Under the pieces are notes generated by a model. The model was not told the DNA's origin and searched no databases. It was given only the letters and a program-made list of their open reading frames with translations. The translations under genes were made by a program, and so were the position numbers. DNA of 64,000 nt, taken from contig NZ_BMQK01000002.1 of NCBI RefSeq assembly GCF_014648075.1, forward strand, positions 744,001-808,000, read 5' to 3'. Shown here piece after piece: positions 34,870 to 44,908 of this stretch (positions within the stretch are counted from its first letter, which is position 1; every line of letters starts with the position of its first letter). This DNA is from Streptomyces ruber (GTDB taxonomy: Bacteria > Actinomycetota > Actinomycetes > Streptomycetales > Streptomycetaceae).

Positions 34870-36741
34870 GTGCGACACCCGCGCAAGCACCGCAGACACC
34901 GGGCCGGCATCGCGGCCGCGGCCGCCGTGGCGACGCTGGCCGGTGCCGGCCTGACCACGCTCTCCACCGACACCGCCGAGGCGGCCACCGCGAGACAGGT
35001 CGAGGGGCTCGACCGCGGCGTCGTCAGCGTGCACACCGGCAGCGGCAACCTGGTCAGCTGGCGCTGGCTCGCCACCGATCCGAACGACGTGTCGTTCAAC
35101 GTCTACCGAGGCGATCTGAAGGTCAACTCGTCTCCGGTCACCGGCTCCACGAACTACTACCACGCGGGCGCGCCCAACTCCGCCGACTACCGGGTCCGGG
35201 CCGTCGTGAACGGTGTGGAACAGGGCTTCTCCGAGCACGCGATCCAGTTCCGCCCGGGCTACAAGGACGTCCCGGTCTCCGCGCCCGCCGGCGGCACCAC
35301 CCCGGACGGCGTCGCCTACACCTACGAGGCCAACGACGCCTCCGTCGGCGACCTCGACGGCGACGGCGCCCTGGAGTTCGTGCTCAAGTGGCAGCCCACC
35401 AACGCCAAGGACAACTCCCAGTCCGGCTACACCGGCAACACCGTCGTCGACGGCATCGAGCTGGACGGCACCCGCCTGTGGCGCATCGACCTGGGCCGCA
35501 ACATCCGCTCGGGCGCGCACTACACGCAGTTCCAGGTGTACGACTACGACGGCGACGGCAGGGCCGAGGTCGCCATGAAGACGTCCGACGGCACCAAGGA
35601 CGGCACGGGCGCGGTCATCGGCAGCTCCTCCGCCGACCACCGCAACTCCAGCGGCTACGTGCTGTCCGGCCCCGAGTACCTGACCATGTTCAACGGCCTG
35701 ACCGGCAAGGCGATGAGTTCCGTGGACTACGTCCCGGCCCGCGGCACCGTCTCCTCCTGGGGCGACAACTACGGCAACCGCGTGGACCGCTTCCTCGCGG
35801 GCACCGCGTACCTGGACGGCGCCCGCCCCTCCCTGATCATGGCGCGCGGCTACTACACGCGCAGCGTCGTCGCGGCCTGGGACTGGCGGAACGGCCAGTT
35901 CACCCGCCGCTGGACGTTCGACACCAACTCCTCCACCAACAGCGGAAGGGGTTACGACGGCCAGGGCTCGCACAGCCTCTCCGTCGGCGACGTCGACAAC
36001 GACGGCAAGGACGAGATCGTGTACGGCTCGATGGCCGTCGACGACAACGGCAACGGCCTGTGGACCACGAGGACCGGCCACGGCGACGCCCAGCACCTCG
36101 GGGACCTCGACCCGTCCACCGGCGGTCTGGAGTACTTCAAGGTCTCCGAGTCCACCTCCCAGCCCTCCGAGCTGTACATCGACCCCGCCAACGGCTCCAT
36201 CCGCTGGAAGCTCGACGCCTGCTGCGACAACGGCCGCGGCGTCGCGGGCGACATCCACGCGGGCAACGACGGCGCCGAGGTGTGGTCCGCCTCCGACACG
36301 TACATCCGCGACGAGGCCGGCGCCACCAAGGGCCGCGAGCCGTCCTCGGCGAACTTCCTGGTCTGGTGGGACGGCGACACCACCCGTGAGCTCCTGGACC
36401 AGACCCGCATCGACAAGTACGGCACGTCCTCGGACACCCGTCTGCTGACCGGCTCCGGCGTCGCCTCCAACAACGGCACCAAGGCCACCCCGGCCCTCTC
36501 CGGCGACATCCTCGGCGACTGGCGCGAGGAGGTCGTCTGGCGGACCAGTGACAACAAGAACCTGCGCATCTACTCGACCCCGCACGAGACCGGCACGAAG
36601 ATCACCACCCTGCTCCACGACACGATGTACCGCACGGGCATCGCATGGCAGAACACCGCCTACAACCAGCCCCCGCACCCGGGCTTCTTCCTCGGCGACA
36701 AGATGCCGACGGCCCCGCGGCCCTCGGTGTACACACCGTGA
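34870..36741 (+). CDS. Secreted rhamnogalacturonan lyase (PL11)
   Basis: The 623-residue secreted enzyme has a signal peptide (about 1-40, with RKHRRHRAG then an Ala/Val-rich core ending DTAEAA) and a PL11-type beta-propeller. Motifs ARQVEGLDRGVVSV, repeated DGDGxxE Ca-binding blades (DLDGDGALE, DYDGDGRAE, DVDNDGKDE) and the C-terminal HDTMYRTGIAWQNTAYNQPPHPGFFLGD are typical of YesW-like lyases. It cleaves the rhamnogalacturonan I backbone of pectin by beta-elimination. GTG at 34870 follows AGGAGG. No CebR box is seen upstream, so its control probably differs from the cellulases downstream. Confidence 0.93.
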   Translation: MRHPRKHRRHRAGIAAAAAVATLAGAGLTTLSTDTAEAATARQVEGLDRGVVSVHTGSGNLVSWRWLATDPNDVSFNVYRGDLKVNSSPVTGSTNYYHAGAPNSADYRVRAVVNGVEQGFSEHAIQFRPGYKDVPVSAPAGGTTPDGVAYTYEANDASVGDLDGDGALEFVLKWQPTNAKDNSQSGYTGNTVVDGIELDGTRLWRIDLGRNIRSGAHYTQFQVYDYDGDGRAEVAMKTSDGTKDGTGAVIGSSSADHRNSSGYVLSGPEYLTMFNGLTGKAMSSVDYVPARGTVSSWGDNYGNRVDRFLAGTAYLDGARPSLIMARGYYTRSVVAAWDWRNGQFTRRWTFDTNSSTNSGRGYDGQGSHSLSVGDVDNDGKDEIVYGSMAVDDNGNGLWTTRTGHGDAQHLGDLDPSTGGLEYFKVSESTSQPSELYIDPANGSIRWKLDACCDNGRGVAGDIHAGNDGAEVWSASDTYIRDEAGATKGREPSSANFLVWWDGDTTRELLDQTRIDKYGTSSDTRLLTGSGVASNNGTKATPALSGDILGDWREEVVWRTSDNKNLRIYSTPHETGTKITTLLHDTMYRTGIAWQNTAYNQPPHPGFFLGDKMPTAPRPSVYTP

Positions 36742-36762
36742 CCCGCTGAGACGACGCACGAA

Positions 36763-36794
36763 GAGGGCGCGTGCCGTGTGCGGCACGCGCCCTC
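36763..36794. terminator. Terminator between PL11 and GH74 genes
   Basis: A perfect 14-base stem (GAGGGCGCGTGCCG with CGGCACGCGCCCTC) has a 4-base TGTG loop. It is placed between convergent genes and would stop both transcripts. Confidence 0.88.
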
Positions 36795-36816
36795 CTCATG
36801 TGTCCCGCGCGGTGTG

Positions 36817-39480
36817 TCAGTTCACCGCACAGGACCGCTCACCCAGCCGGAAGGCGGCCGGTCTGGCGTTGCTGCCGGTCCAGCTCCCCGTGAAGCCGAA
36901 GGCCACCGAGGCGCCGGGCGCGACGTTCGCGTTCCAGGCGACGTTCTTCGCCGTGACCGAGGCACCGGAGCGTGTGTGCTCGGCGTTCCACATCTGTGCG
37001 ACCGTCTGGCCGTTCGGGAAGGTCCAGTCCAGGGACCAGCCGGACCAGGCACTCGTCCCGGTGTTGGTGAGCCGCACGTCCGCCTGGAATCCGCCCGACC
37101 ACTGGTTGGTGACCTCGTACGTCACGGCGCAGGCGCCCGTCGGCTCCGGGTCCGGGTCGGGATCCGGGTTGCCACCGCCCGCGTCCGACGTGTCGCCGTA
37201 GACGATCCCGCGGCCGTTCGTCGCCACGTACACCCGCCCGTACACCCGCGGGTCGCCCGTGATCGCCGCACCCGTCCAGCCCCACTGGTGGGCGTCGTCG
37301 TTGATCCGGGTCCAGGTCGCGCCCTGGTCCGTGGAGCGGAAGATGCCGCGTACGCCGCCGATCTTCGCGCTGGTGTAGAGGGTCTGGTACGAGGCGCCGG
37401 GCGCCGCCTTGCCGAAGCCGACCGTGTCCGCCTGCTCGACGTTCGGCAGCTTGCTGAAGCTCGCGCCGCCGTCGGTCGAGTGCCACAGGCCGTACGCGCC
37501 GTCCGGGGCCCCGCCCGCCAGCCAGATGTCGCCCTTCGCGCCGGGCAGCGCCTTGAACCGCACGCTGTCGCCGCTCGGCAGCCCGGTCGCGGCCGACGCC
37601 GTGAAGGTCGCGCCGCCGTCCGTGCTGACGTAGAACTTCCCCGACTTGAAGCCGTAGAAGGTCCTCGGGTCCACCCGGTCGGACTCCACGATCGCGCCCG
37701 CCGGGATGCCGCTCGACGCCGACCAGGAGGTCCCGAAGCCCGTCGTGTGGTGCACGCCCGCGCCGTCCGGGCTCCACACGAAGCGGCCGCCGTCCGCCGC
37801 CGCGGCGACCGTGCCGCCGCCGCTCACCCCTGCGGGGTCGGTGCCGGCGAACCAGTGGGCGCCGTTGTCCGTCGAGAACGCGATGTGCGGGCCCGCGTCC
37901 AGGTTGCCGACGCGGACCACCGTGTCCGGGTCGCTCTCCGCGTAGTCCAGGCTCGTCGACGACGTGAAGGTGGGCGAGGTGAACATCATCGACGGGACCT
38001 TCGTCAGGTCGGTGTGCCGGAAGCCGTCGACGTCGCCGAGCGCGCTGAGCAGCGGGGCGCCCGACGGGGGCGAGACGAGGTCGTTGACCGCCGTCTCCTC
38101 CAGGCCCTGCACCATGGGCTCGACGGTGAACTTGCCGCCGCTGTCCCAGTTCTCCAGGTTCTCCGTGCCGTAGATCGTCGCGCCCGTCCCGTACATCATC
38201 CGGTTCGAGTCGAACGGGTCGATCTCCAGCGCCTCCGTCATCCAGCCCAGCTTCGGCGTCTGCTCCGGCGGTGACGGGTTCGCGCCCCAGGTCAGCCAGG
38301 GCACGGACGAGACGTCCATCGTGTAGCGGTTCTCGCGGGCCGGGTACGACGTGTACTCCCACGCCTGCGTCCAGGTCGCGCCGCTGTCCGTGGAGCGGAA
38401 GATCTGCGTGTCCGGCCACCAGGAGCTGTACGCCGTCGCCATCACCGTGCCCGGGTTCTGCCGGTCGACGGTCAGCCCGCTGTAGCCGAAGTAGGTGTCG
38501 GCCTCCGCGACGGGGCTGATGTCCGTCCAGGTGCCGGTGGCCGTCGCGTACCGCCACAGCGCGCCCTTGCCGCCGTCGTACGGGCCGCCCTTGTCGCTGT
38601 ACGCGACGTACAGGTAGCCGTTCTCCGCGTCCAGGACGCCCTTGTGGGGGAGGTACCCGGTGGGCTGGCCGGCGAGACGGGTCCACGTCGCGCCCGCGTC
38701 CGTCGAGCGGTACACCGCGTTCTCCTGGTCGGCGACCCCGACGTAGACGGTGCGTGTCGCACTGCCGGAGGTGCCCGTCGACTCGTCGAAGGTGACCCAG
38801 GCGATGCCCTGGTTGTCGGCGGCGTACCCGCTGCTGTCGGTCGGGTCCTGCACGTAGTTCCCGGGGTTCGGGAAGCTCGTCACCTGCGACCAGGTGGCGC
38901 CGGAGTCCGTCGACCGCCACAGTCCCCTGCCGCTGGGCGCGCCCAGGTACAGCACGCTGTTCCTGTTCGGGTCGATCGCCAGGCGCTCGCCCATGCCGCG
39001 CCCCGGCATGTTGCCGCCCAGCTTGAACGGCAGGTCCGCCTTCCGCCAGGTGGCGCCCCGGTCGGCGGACCGGAGCACGGCGCCGTTCCCCGGGTCCCAG
39101 TCGTTGGTGTACGTGCCGACCGCCGCGTACACCCGGTCCGGGTCGACGGAGTCGGAGGCGACGCTGACGACGCCCGTGTGCCCCCAGTCGTCCCAGCCGA
39201 CGTGGTCGAGGAGCGGCGTCCAGGTCTTCGTCGACTGCTGCCAGCGGTAGGCGCCGCCGATGTCGGTGCGGGCGTAGGCGAGGTTCTTCTCGGTGCGGTT
39301 GAAGACGATGCCGGGGACGAAGCCGCCGCCGTCGATGCGGGCGTTCTTCCAGGTGTAGGTGTCCGCGGCGAGCGGCACCTGCGCGGGCTCGTCACCGGTG
39401 GCGGCCAGGGCGGGCGGGCCGCCCGCGAGCAGGCCGGCCGCCAGCGCGAACACGGCCGTCAGGGTGCGGGTTCTTCGCAC
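36817..39480 (-). CDS. Secreted GH74 xyloglucanase with C-terminal CBM2
   Basis: An 887-residue secreted enzyme. The signal peptide ends near ALA-A (residue 27). The GH74 double beta-propeller (about 40-770) shows repeated GATWTR/SATDSGATW blades and the opening YTWKNARIDGGGFVPGI. A Pro/Asp linker (PDPDPDPEPTG) joins a C-terminal cellulose-binding CBM2 (about 785-887, with WSGGFQADVRLTNTG). GH74 enzymes cut xyloglucan between glucose units, and the CBM2 tethers it to cellulose. It lies downstream of the GH48 gene on the same strand with a hairpin between, so it may have its own promoter. Confidence 0.93.
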   Translation of the reverse strand: MRRTRTLTAVFALAAGLLAGGPPALAATGDEPAQVPLAADTYTWKNARIDGGGFVPGIVFNRTEKNLAYARTDIGGAYRWQQSTKTWTPLLDHVGWDDWGHTGVVSVASDSVDPDRVYAAVGTYTNDWDPGNGAVLRSADRGATWRKADLPFKLGGNMPGRGMGERLAIDPNRNSVLYLGAPSGRGLWRSTDSGATWSQVTSFPNPGNYVQDPTDSSGYAADNQGIAWVTFDESTGTSGSATRTVYVGVADQENAVYRSTDAGATWTRLAGQPTGYLPHKGVLDAENGYLYVAYSDKGGPYDGGKGALWRYATATGTWTDISPVAEADTYFGYSGLTVDRQNPGTVMATAYSSWWPDTQIFRSTDSGATWTQAWEYTSYPARENRYTMDVSSVPWLTWGANPSPPEQTPKLGWMTEALEIDPFDSNRMMYGTGATIYGTENLENWDSGGKFTVEPMVQGLEETAVNDLVSPPSGAPLLSALGDVDGFRHTDLTKVPSMMFTSPTFTSSTSLDYAESDPDTVVRVGNLDAGPHIAFSTDNGAHWFAGTDPAGVSGGGTVAAAADGGRFVWSPDGAGVHHTTGFGTSWSASSGIPAGAIVESDRVDPRTFYGFKSGKFYVSTDGGATFTASAATGLPSGDSVRFKALPGAKGDIWLAGGAPDGAYGLWHSTDGGASFSKLPNVEQADTVGFGKAAPGASYQTLYTSAKIGGVRGIFRSTDQGATWTRINDDAHQWGWTGAAITGDPRVYGRVYVATNGRGIVYGDTSDAGGGNPDPDPDPEPTGACAVTYEVTNQWSGGFQADVRLTNTGTSAWSGWSLDWTFPNGQTVAQMWNAEHTRSGASVTAKNVAWNANVAPGASVAFGFTGSWTGSNARPAAFRLGERSCAVN

Positions 39481-39580
39481 GGTGTGGCTGTCCTCTCCGT
39501 GGCTGCGGGGGGATGGCGGGGAGGGGATACGGAGGAACGGAGCGCCGGGCGGACCCGATGGGGGCGGGCCCGCCCGGCGT

Positions 39581-39609
39581 GGTCCCGCCGTCTCGTGGGC
39601 GGCGGGACC
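39581..39609. terminator. Terminator after GH48 gene
   Basis: Ten-base arms (GGTCCCGCCG and CGGCGGGACC) have a 9-base loop, 26 bases downstream of the GH48 stop on the minus strand. It suggests that GH74 is not simply read through from GH48. Confidence 0.75.
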
Positions 39610-39634
39610 GGTGTGCGCGGAGCCGTGGCGGGGA

Positions 39635-42556
39635 CTATTCGAGCAGCTCCGCGTACGAACCCATGGCGGTGGCGATGTCCACCTGGGCCCAGAACCGGTG
39701 GTACGTGAAGGTGGGCGCGGCGCCGCCCGCCAGATAGGACTCGATCTTCGACCAGGCCGGGTCGTCCTGGTAGAAGGAGCGGATCGACTCGAAGGTGGAC
39801 GAGGAGTCGATCACGTCGCCGTTGGGCATGGTGCCGGTCCAGCCGCTCGGCACGTACACGGGGTCGTCGAAGCGGTTGTAGTCGGCGCGGGTCTCCGGGA
39901 CGGAGATGCCGAGGTCGGTGCGGTGGTTCTCCCACATGCCGTCGAGCAGTGCCTTCGCCACCCGGGCCGCCTCGGTGTCACCGGAGCGGTCGGCGTAGTA
40001 CGTCAGGGTCTTGGCGTACGAGCCGGCCACGCCCACGTCGTTCGTGTAGTCGGCGACGGTGACGTGCAGGCCGCTGTTGGCACCCGGGTTCGCCGCGTTC
40101 CAGGTGTCGGGGGCGCCCGACCACTGGAGCGTCGACGGGATGCGGAAGGTGCCGTCCGGGTTCACGGTCGTCTCGGACAGCGCCCAGTCCACCCACTTGT
40201 CGAGGACGGCCTTGGCGCCGGCGTTCCCCGACTGCTGGTAGTACTCGGCGACGCGCTCCATGGACCAGGCCTGGAAGCCGAACCACTGGTTGGACGGCGG
40301 GTCGTGGTACACGGGCTTCTCGTCGTAGTACATGCCGTGGAAGGTCGGCTTGCCCGCCGGCGGGGTGGCGTACCGGCCCGCCCAGCTGTTGGTCGCGCCG
40401 CCCGCGATGGCACCCTCGTCGGACTGGAGCCAGCGGTAGAACTCGATCTGCCGCTCCAGTGACTTCGCCCAGTCCGCCTGCCCGGTCGCCGACTTCGGCT
40501 TCAGCGCGGCGTACTGGCTGAGCGCGTACGCCGCGAACGGGTTTTGGTAGCCGCTGTGCGCGTGGCTGGAGCCGATGCGCCAGGCCCAGCCCGCCGAGGT
40601 GTCGACGGCGCCGCCCCACGCGTAGTACCAGGAGAGCAGGTAGTGCGAGGAGTCCTTGCCGGTGCCGGCCGGGCAGGTGGTCGGCCCCACGCAGTTGCCG
40701 ATCTTCTTGAAGTACTTGTCGTACATGGCGTACCGCAGGTAGTCGCCCATCTTGGCCGCCTTGGAGACGGTCCCGGAGACCTCTCCGCCCTTGCCCTGCT
40801 GCTTGGCCCACACGTCCGCCCAGTACGCGGCCTGCACGGCGCGCGCGTCGGCGTCGGGCGCGTTGGTGTACTTCCACTGCTTGGCGTAGGACGCGTCACG
40901 GGTGAACAGGTCCTGGTAGCCGTTGCGGCCGCCGTACTTGAAGGCGTCGCAGGTCGGATGCGGGATCGTCTCCCACACCGACTCCTGCGGGCCGCGCTGG
41001 AAGGTGTTGATGTACGACGGGCCGGTGTCGGACGGGCCCGCCTCGCACTTGCCGGGCGAGTTGCCGTAGCCGTAGACGTTGTCGACGTCCTGCAGCCAGT
41101 GCATGCCGTACACGTCGTCCGTGCCGTACGCGCTCCTCAGCTCCGCCGCGATCGGGTCCGGACCGACCGGGACCGCGCCGTCGAGCTGCGACGGGTACTC
41201 GTTCGGGGTGTCGTACTCGGACGCGTACGTCGCGGGCTTCGAGGCGTTGTAGGAGGAGTTGGTCGGCTGGTCGGCGTGGGTGGGGATCATGTACTTCTCC
41301 ATGAGCTCCCACGCGCCGTTGAACCGCGACCAGTCACCCGTCACCTTGCCGTACATGGCCTGGAGCCACAGGAGGTAGCTGTACGCCTCCGAGGTGGTCT
41401 CGTGGCCGTGGTCCGGCGCCTCGACGATCAGCGTCTCCACCGAGTGGTAGGGGATGCCCTCGGGGGAGAAGTAGCCGTTCGCCGGGTCGGTGATCTGCCC
41501 GTACAGCTCCAGGAACCGGCCGTCGTACTCGCTCTGCGCACCGAGCTGCGTCACGGTCACCGAGGCCTTCGCGTGCCCGGTCGCCGCCGAGTCGAAGACG
41601 GCCGTACCGGTGCCGGAGGAGTTCGCGGCGATGGTCACCCGTTGCGCGGTGTTCCAGTTCGACGGGGTGAAGGTGAGGCTCCCGCCGCCGCTGACCGTGA
41701 GACCGGTGTTGCCGCTCGCGCGGGTGGTCGTGACCGTCACGTTCGACGCCGGCCGCGTCGAAAGTTTCACCTCGTAGGAGCCCGACTGCCCGCTCTGCAC
41801 GCCGAGTTGGGACGGCGCGGCGACCACGGCGGGACCCGAGGCGACCGTGATGCCCACCGGCGTGGAGTCACCCGACGCGCCCAGGCTGTCGTACGCCTTC
41901 GCCACCAGGGAGTGACTGCCCACGGACAGGTCGGAGACCGAGAGCGAGTACGGCGCGCTCGTGTCCGTGCCCAGCAGCCGGGTGTCGTCGTAGAACTCGA
42001 CCCGGGTGACACTCGCCCCGTCGGCCGCAGCGGCCGTGGCGGCGAGCGGCACCGCGTCCCCCTGCGTGTAGACGGCGCCCGCGGCCGGGCTGGTCAGCAC
42101 GGTGACCGGCGGCTGGTGGGCGCCGGTGCACGGGGTGCCGTTGATCGCGAAGTTGGTCGGGGCGGCGTTGGTGCCGCTGTAGGTGAACTGGGCGCCGGTC
42201 GTCACGGCCGCGTTCGCCGCGATCGTGCCGTTCCAGGACGCGTTCTTCACGGTCACGGTCCGGCCGGACTGGGCCCAGGTGCCGCTCCAGCCGCTGCTGA
42301 GCCGCTGGTTGCCCGTGTAGTCGTAGGTCAGGGTCCAGCCGGAGATCGTCTCCGTGCCCCGGTTGGTGATCGTGAGCTCGGCGGTGAAGCCGGAGCCCCA
42401 GTCGTTGGTCTCGTAGTCGACGCCGCACTGGACCGCGGCCGCCTGCGCGGGAGTCGAACCCGTGCCCAGCATGGTCAGGGGCAGTGCGAGGGCCGCCACG
42501 ACGGCTGTCCACAACCGTCGTGCGGCGGAAGATCTCCGTCTCCGTCCGGTGCGCAT
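39635..42556 (-). CDS. Secreted GH48 reducing-end cellobiohydrolase, multidomain
   Basis: A 973-residue cellulase. Order: signal peptide (about 1-40), N-terminal CBM2 (about 42-137, [20 protein letters not shown]), an Ig-like domain (about 145-235, [21 protein letters not shown]), a further beta-rich module (about 240-330), then the GH48 catalytic domain (about 335-973). The catalytic domain contains [19 protein letters not shown] with its catalytic Glu. It processively releases cellobiose from cellulose chain ends. AAGGAGGA precedes the ATG. A -35/-10 pair and a perfect CebR box lie just upstream. This and the GH6 gene are divergent and should be induced together by cellobiose. Confidence 0.95.
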   Translation of the reverse strand: MRTGRRRRSSAARRLWTAVVAALALPLTMLGTGSTPAQAAAVQCGVDYETNDWGSGFTAELTITNRGTETISGWTLTYDYTGNQRLSSGWSGTWAQSGRTVTVKNASWNGTIAANAAVTTGAQFTYSGTNAAPTNFAINGTPCTGAHQPPVTVLTSPAAGAVYTQGDAVPLAATAAAADGASVTRVEFYDDTRLLGTDTSAPYSLSVSDLSVGSHSLVAKAYDSLGASGDSTPVGITVASGPAVVAAPSQLGVQSGQSGSYEVKLSTRPASNVTVTTTRASGNTGLTVSGGGSLTFTPSNWNTAQRVTIAANSSGTGTAVFDSAATGHAKASVTVTQLGAQSEYDGRFLELYGQITDPANGYFSPEGIPYHSVETLIVEAPDHGHETTSEAYSYLLWLQAMYGKVTGDWSRFNGAWELMEKYMIPTHADQPTNSSYNASKPATYASEYDTPNEYPSQLDGAVPVGPDPIAAELRSAYGTDDVYGMHWLQDVDNVYGYGNSPGKCEAGPSDTGPSYINTFQRGPQESVWETIPHPTCDAFKYGGRNGYQDLFTRDASYAKQWKYTNAPDADARAVQAAYWADVWAKQQGKGGEVSGTVSKAAKMGDYLRYAMYDKYFKKIGNCVGPTTCPAGTGKDSSHYLLSWYYAWGGAVDTSAGWAWRIGSSHAHSGYQNPFAAYALSQYAALKPKSATGQADWAKSLERQIEFYRWLQSDEGAIAGGATNSWAGRYATPPAGKPTFHGMYYDEKPVYHDPPSNQWFGFQAWSMERVAEYYQQSGNAGAKAVLDKWVDWALSETTVNPDGTFRIPSTLQWSGAPDTWNAANPGANSGLHVTVADYTNDVGVAGSYAKTLTYYADRSGDTEAARVAKALLDGMWENHRTDLGISVPETRADYNRFDDPVYVPSGWTGTMPNGDVIDSSSTFESIRSFYQDDPAWSKIESYLAGGAAPTFTYHRFWAQVDIATAMGSYAELLE

Positions 42557-42617
42557 GCGCTGGTCCTCCTTGCGGCTCGGAGGGGGGTGGGGGGAGGAGC
42601 GACAAGCCTTGAACCAG

Positions 42618-42631
42618 TGGGAGCGCTCCCA
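42618..42631. promoter_or_regulatory. CebR operator (perfect 14-bp palindrome)
   Basis: TGGGAGCGCTCCCA is the exact CebR consensus; CebR is the LacI-type repressor released by cello-oligosaccharides. It abuts the -10 element of the leftward GH48 promoter, so bound CebR would block RNA polymerase. Confidence 0.93.
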
Positions 42632-42659
42632 TATTGAAGAGGGGGGTGAGGGGGGTCAA
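42631..42659 (-). promoter_or_regulatory. Promoter of the GH48 gene
   Basis: Read on the minus strand: TTGACC (42659-42654), a 17-base spacer, then CAATAT (42636-42631). This is a good vegetative-type promoter. The CebR box begins where the -10 ends. Confidence 0.75.
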
Positions 42660-42750
42660 GGTTTGCGGTAAGTCGAAAAGATTCGATGGATGCATGCCCG
42701 CAGCACCCCTGTTCTTTACCGTCACTTGGCGCTACCTTCGCCTGCACCAG

Positions 42751-42764
42751 TGGGAGCGATTCCA
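42751..42764. promoter_or_regulatory. CebR operator (one-arm variant)
   Basis: TGGGAGCGATTCCA differs from the perfect box at two positions in the right arm. It lies about 12 bases downstream of a possible -10 (TACCTT, 42733-42738) for rightward transcription towards GH6, again where bound repressor would block initiation. Confidence 0.85.
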
Positions 42765-42812
42765 TCAGTCGGCGCGCCTGGCACGGCGCACCCGAACTGC
42801 AAGGAGTCGCTC

Positions 42813-42950
42813 ATGCGACACCCCCCGCGTTCAGGTCTTTTACGAGCCGCTGCGCTGACCTGCGCCCATCCCGAGATCGGCACCCACGGCGGTACGTCCA
42901 CGCCGTTCGGCACCGGGCCGCGCGGGCACCTGCGCGCCCTCGACGGATAA
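42813..42950 (+). CDS. Possible 45-aa leader ORF with TTA codon before GH6
   Basis: ATG at 42813 follows AAGGAG at the ideal distance, and the frame runs 45 codons to TAA at 42948-42950. The peptide starts MRHPPRSGLLRAAALTCAHP; codon 10 is TTA (42840-42842). The TAA lies within AAGGAA, the likely ribosome site of the GH6 gene that starts 12 bases later, so translation of the two would be coupled. Third-position GC is low in the first dozen codons and high afterwards, so coding status is uncertain. It could be a regulatory leader or simply transcribed leader sequence. Confidence 0.45.
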   Translation: MRHPPRSGLLRAAALTCAHPEIGTHGGTSTPFGTGPRGHLRALDG

Positions 42951-42962
42951 GGAACCCGCACC

Positions 42963-44726
42963 ATGAGCCGTACCAAACCCATGTCCCTGAGCCGTATGAG
43001 CCGCGGCCGGCGGAACCGGACCGCGCTGCTCGCCTCGCTGGCCCTGGTCGGCGGAACCGCAGGGACCGCGCTCGCGGCCGTCCCCGCCGACGACGCCGGC
43101 ACGAGAGCCGTCCCCTGCGCCGTGGACTACAAGGTGCAGAACCAGTGGGACACCGGCTTCACCGTCGCCGTCACGGTCACCAACAACGGCGCCGCGAAGT
43201 CGTCGTGGGCCCTGAAGTGGGCCTACGCCGGCAACCAGAAGGTCACCAGCGGCTGGAACGCGCGCCTGAGCCAGAGCGGCACCCAGGTGACGGCCTCCAA
43301 CGAGACCTACAACGGCACGCTGTCGACCGGGAGTTCGATCAGCTTCGGGTTCAACGGCACCTACAGCGGCACGAACGCCCTCCCGTCCGCCTTCACGCTC
43401 GACGGTGTGACCTGCAACGTCGACGACGGCGGCAGCGGCCCGGGCCCCGACCCCGACCCGGACCCGGGGACCGGCGCGAAGGTGAACAACCCGTACTCCG
43501 GCGCCAAGGTGTACGTGAACCCCGAGTGGTCCGCGAACGCCGCCGCCGAGCCGGGCGGCAGCCGGATCGCCAACCAGCCCACCGGCGTCTGGCTCGACCG
43601 CACCGCGGCCATCAACGGCGCGGGCGGCAAGATGGGCCTGCGCGCCCACCTCGACGAGGCCCTGCGGCAGAAGGGCTCCGGCGAGCTGGTGGTCCAGCTC
43701 GTCATCTACAACCTGCCCGGACGCGACTGCTCGGCCCTCGCCTCCAACGGAGAGCTCGGCCCGACGGAGATCGACAAGTACAAGACGCAGTACATCGACC
43801 CGATCGCCGCGATCCTCGCCGACTCCAAGTACGCGGGCCTGCGGATCGTCACCACGGTCGAGATCGACTCGCTGCCGAACCTGGTCACCAACGTCACGCC
43901 GCGGCCGACCGCCACGCCCAACTGCGACGTGATGAAGGCGAACGGCAACTACCAGAAGGGCGTCGGCTACGCGCTGAACAAGCTCGGCGCGATCGGCAAC
44001 GTCTACAACTACGTGGACGCCGGTCACCACGGCTGGCTCGGCTGGGACGACAACTTCGCCCCGTCGGCCGCCATGTTCAAGGAGGCCGCCACCACCGAGG
44101 GCGCGACCCTCAGCGACGTGCACGGCTTCATCGTCAACACGGCCAACTACAGCGCGTTGAAGGAGGACAACTTCTCCATCAACGACACGGTCAACGGCAC
44201 CTCCGTGCGCCAGTCGAAGTGGGTGGACTGGAACCGGTACACCGACGAGCTGTCGTACGCCCAGGCCATGCGCAACCAGCTGGTCTCCATCGGCTTCGAC
44301 AGCAACATCGGCATGCTGATCGACACCTCCCGCAACGGCTGGGGCGGCGCCGCACGGCCCGCCGGCCCGGGCGCCAGGACCAACGTGGACACCTACGTCG
44401 ACGGCGGCCGCTACGACCGCCGCATCCACCCCGGCAACTGGTGCAACCAGGCGGGCGCCGGTCTCGGCGAGCGACCGAAGGCCGCCCCTGCCGCCGGTAT
44501 CGACGCGTACGTGTGGATGAAGCCGCCGGGGGAGTCGGACGGGTCCAGCAAGGAGATCCCGAACGACGAGGGCAAGGGCTTCGACCGGATGTGCGACCCG
44601 ACCTACGAGGGCAACCCGCGCAACAACAACAACATGTCGGGCGCCCTGGCGGACGCCCCGATCTCCGGGCAGTGGTTCTCGGCGCAGTTCCAGGAACTGA
44701 TGAAGAACGCGTACCCGGCGCTGTGA
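42963..44726 (+). CDS. Secreted GH6 cellulase with N-terminal CBM2
   Basis: A 587-residue secreted enzyme. A twin-Arg-like basic N-terminus (RRNRTALLASLALV) forms the signal peptide, cleaved near residue 38. A CBM2 follows (about 46-140, VDYKVQNQWDTGFTVAVTVTNNG), then a Gly/Pro/Asp linker and the GH6 domain (about 160-587). The GH6 signature VIYNLPGRDC includes a catalytic-site Asp, and HHGWLGWDDN and DAYVWMKPPGESDG are further conserved blocks. The length and loop insertions suggest a non-reducing-end cellobiohydrolase rather than an endoglucanase. It is divergent from GH48, with CebR boxes between, and followed by a strong terminator. Confidence 0.95.
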   Translation: MSRTKPMSLSRMSRGRRNRTALLASLALVGGTAGTALAAVPADDAGTRAVPCAVDYKVQNQWDTGFTVAVTVTNNGAAKSSWALKWAYAGNQKVTSGWNARLSQSGTQVTASNETYNGTLSTGSSISFGFNGTYSGTNALPSAFTLDGVTCNVDDGGSGPGPDPDPDPGTGAKVNNPYSGAKVYVNPEWSANAAAEPGGSRIANQPTGVWLDRTAAINGAGGKMGLRAHLDEALRQKGSGELVVQLVIYNLPGRDCSALASNGELGPTEIDKYKTQYIDPIAAILADSKYAGLRIVTTVEIDSLPNLVTNVTPRPTATPNCDVMKANGNYQKGVGYALNKLGAIGNVYNYVDAGHHGWLGWDDNFAPSAAMFKEAATTEGATLSDVHGFIVNTANYSALKEDNFSINDTVNGTSVRQSKWVDWNRYTDELSYAQAMRNQLVSIGFDSNIGMLIDTSRNGWGGAARPAGPGARTNVDTYVDGGRYDRRIHPGNWCNQAGAGLGERPKAAPAAGIDAYVWMKPPGESDGSSKEIPNDEGKGFDRMCDPTYEGNPRNNNNMSGALADAPISGQWFSAQFQELMKNAYPAL

Positions 44727-44756
44727 CCGGCCTCGTGTGAGGCCGACGGGCTGACA

Positions 44757-44794
44757 TCCGCCGGGACGGGCATGTGCGTGCCCGTCCCGGCGGA
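44757..44794 (+). terminator. Terminator after GH6 gene
   Basis: A perfect 16-base stem (44757-44772 with 44779-44794) has a 6-base loop. A smaller GGCCTC/GAGGCC hairpin lies at 44729-44744, just after the stop codon. Confidence 0.88.
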
Positions 44795-44908
44795 CCGTGT
44801 CCCTTCCCTGGTGGCACCGCCAATATTTGCCGTACCGGCAACCTTACTTGCTGTTTTCCTGGCGATCGGCGCACTCTTGGCTCCGTGATCGGACGAGAGG
44901 CGCACGTC

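Noticed and set aside
42686..44740. 684-codon plus-strand frame overlapping the GH6 gene
   Set aside because: Out-of-frame shadow of GH6; Arg-rich and without motifs.
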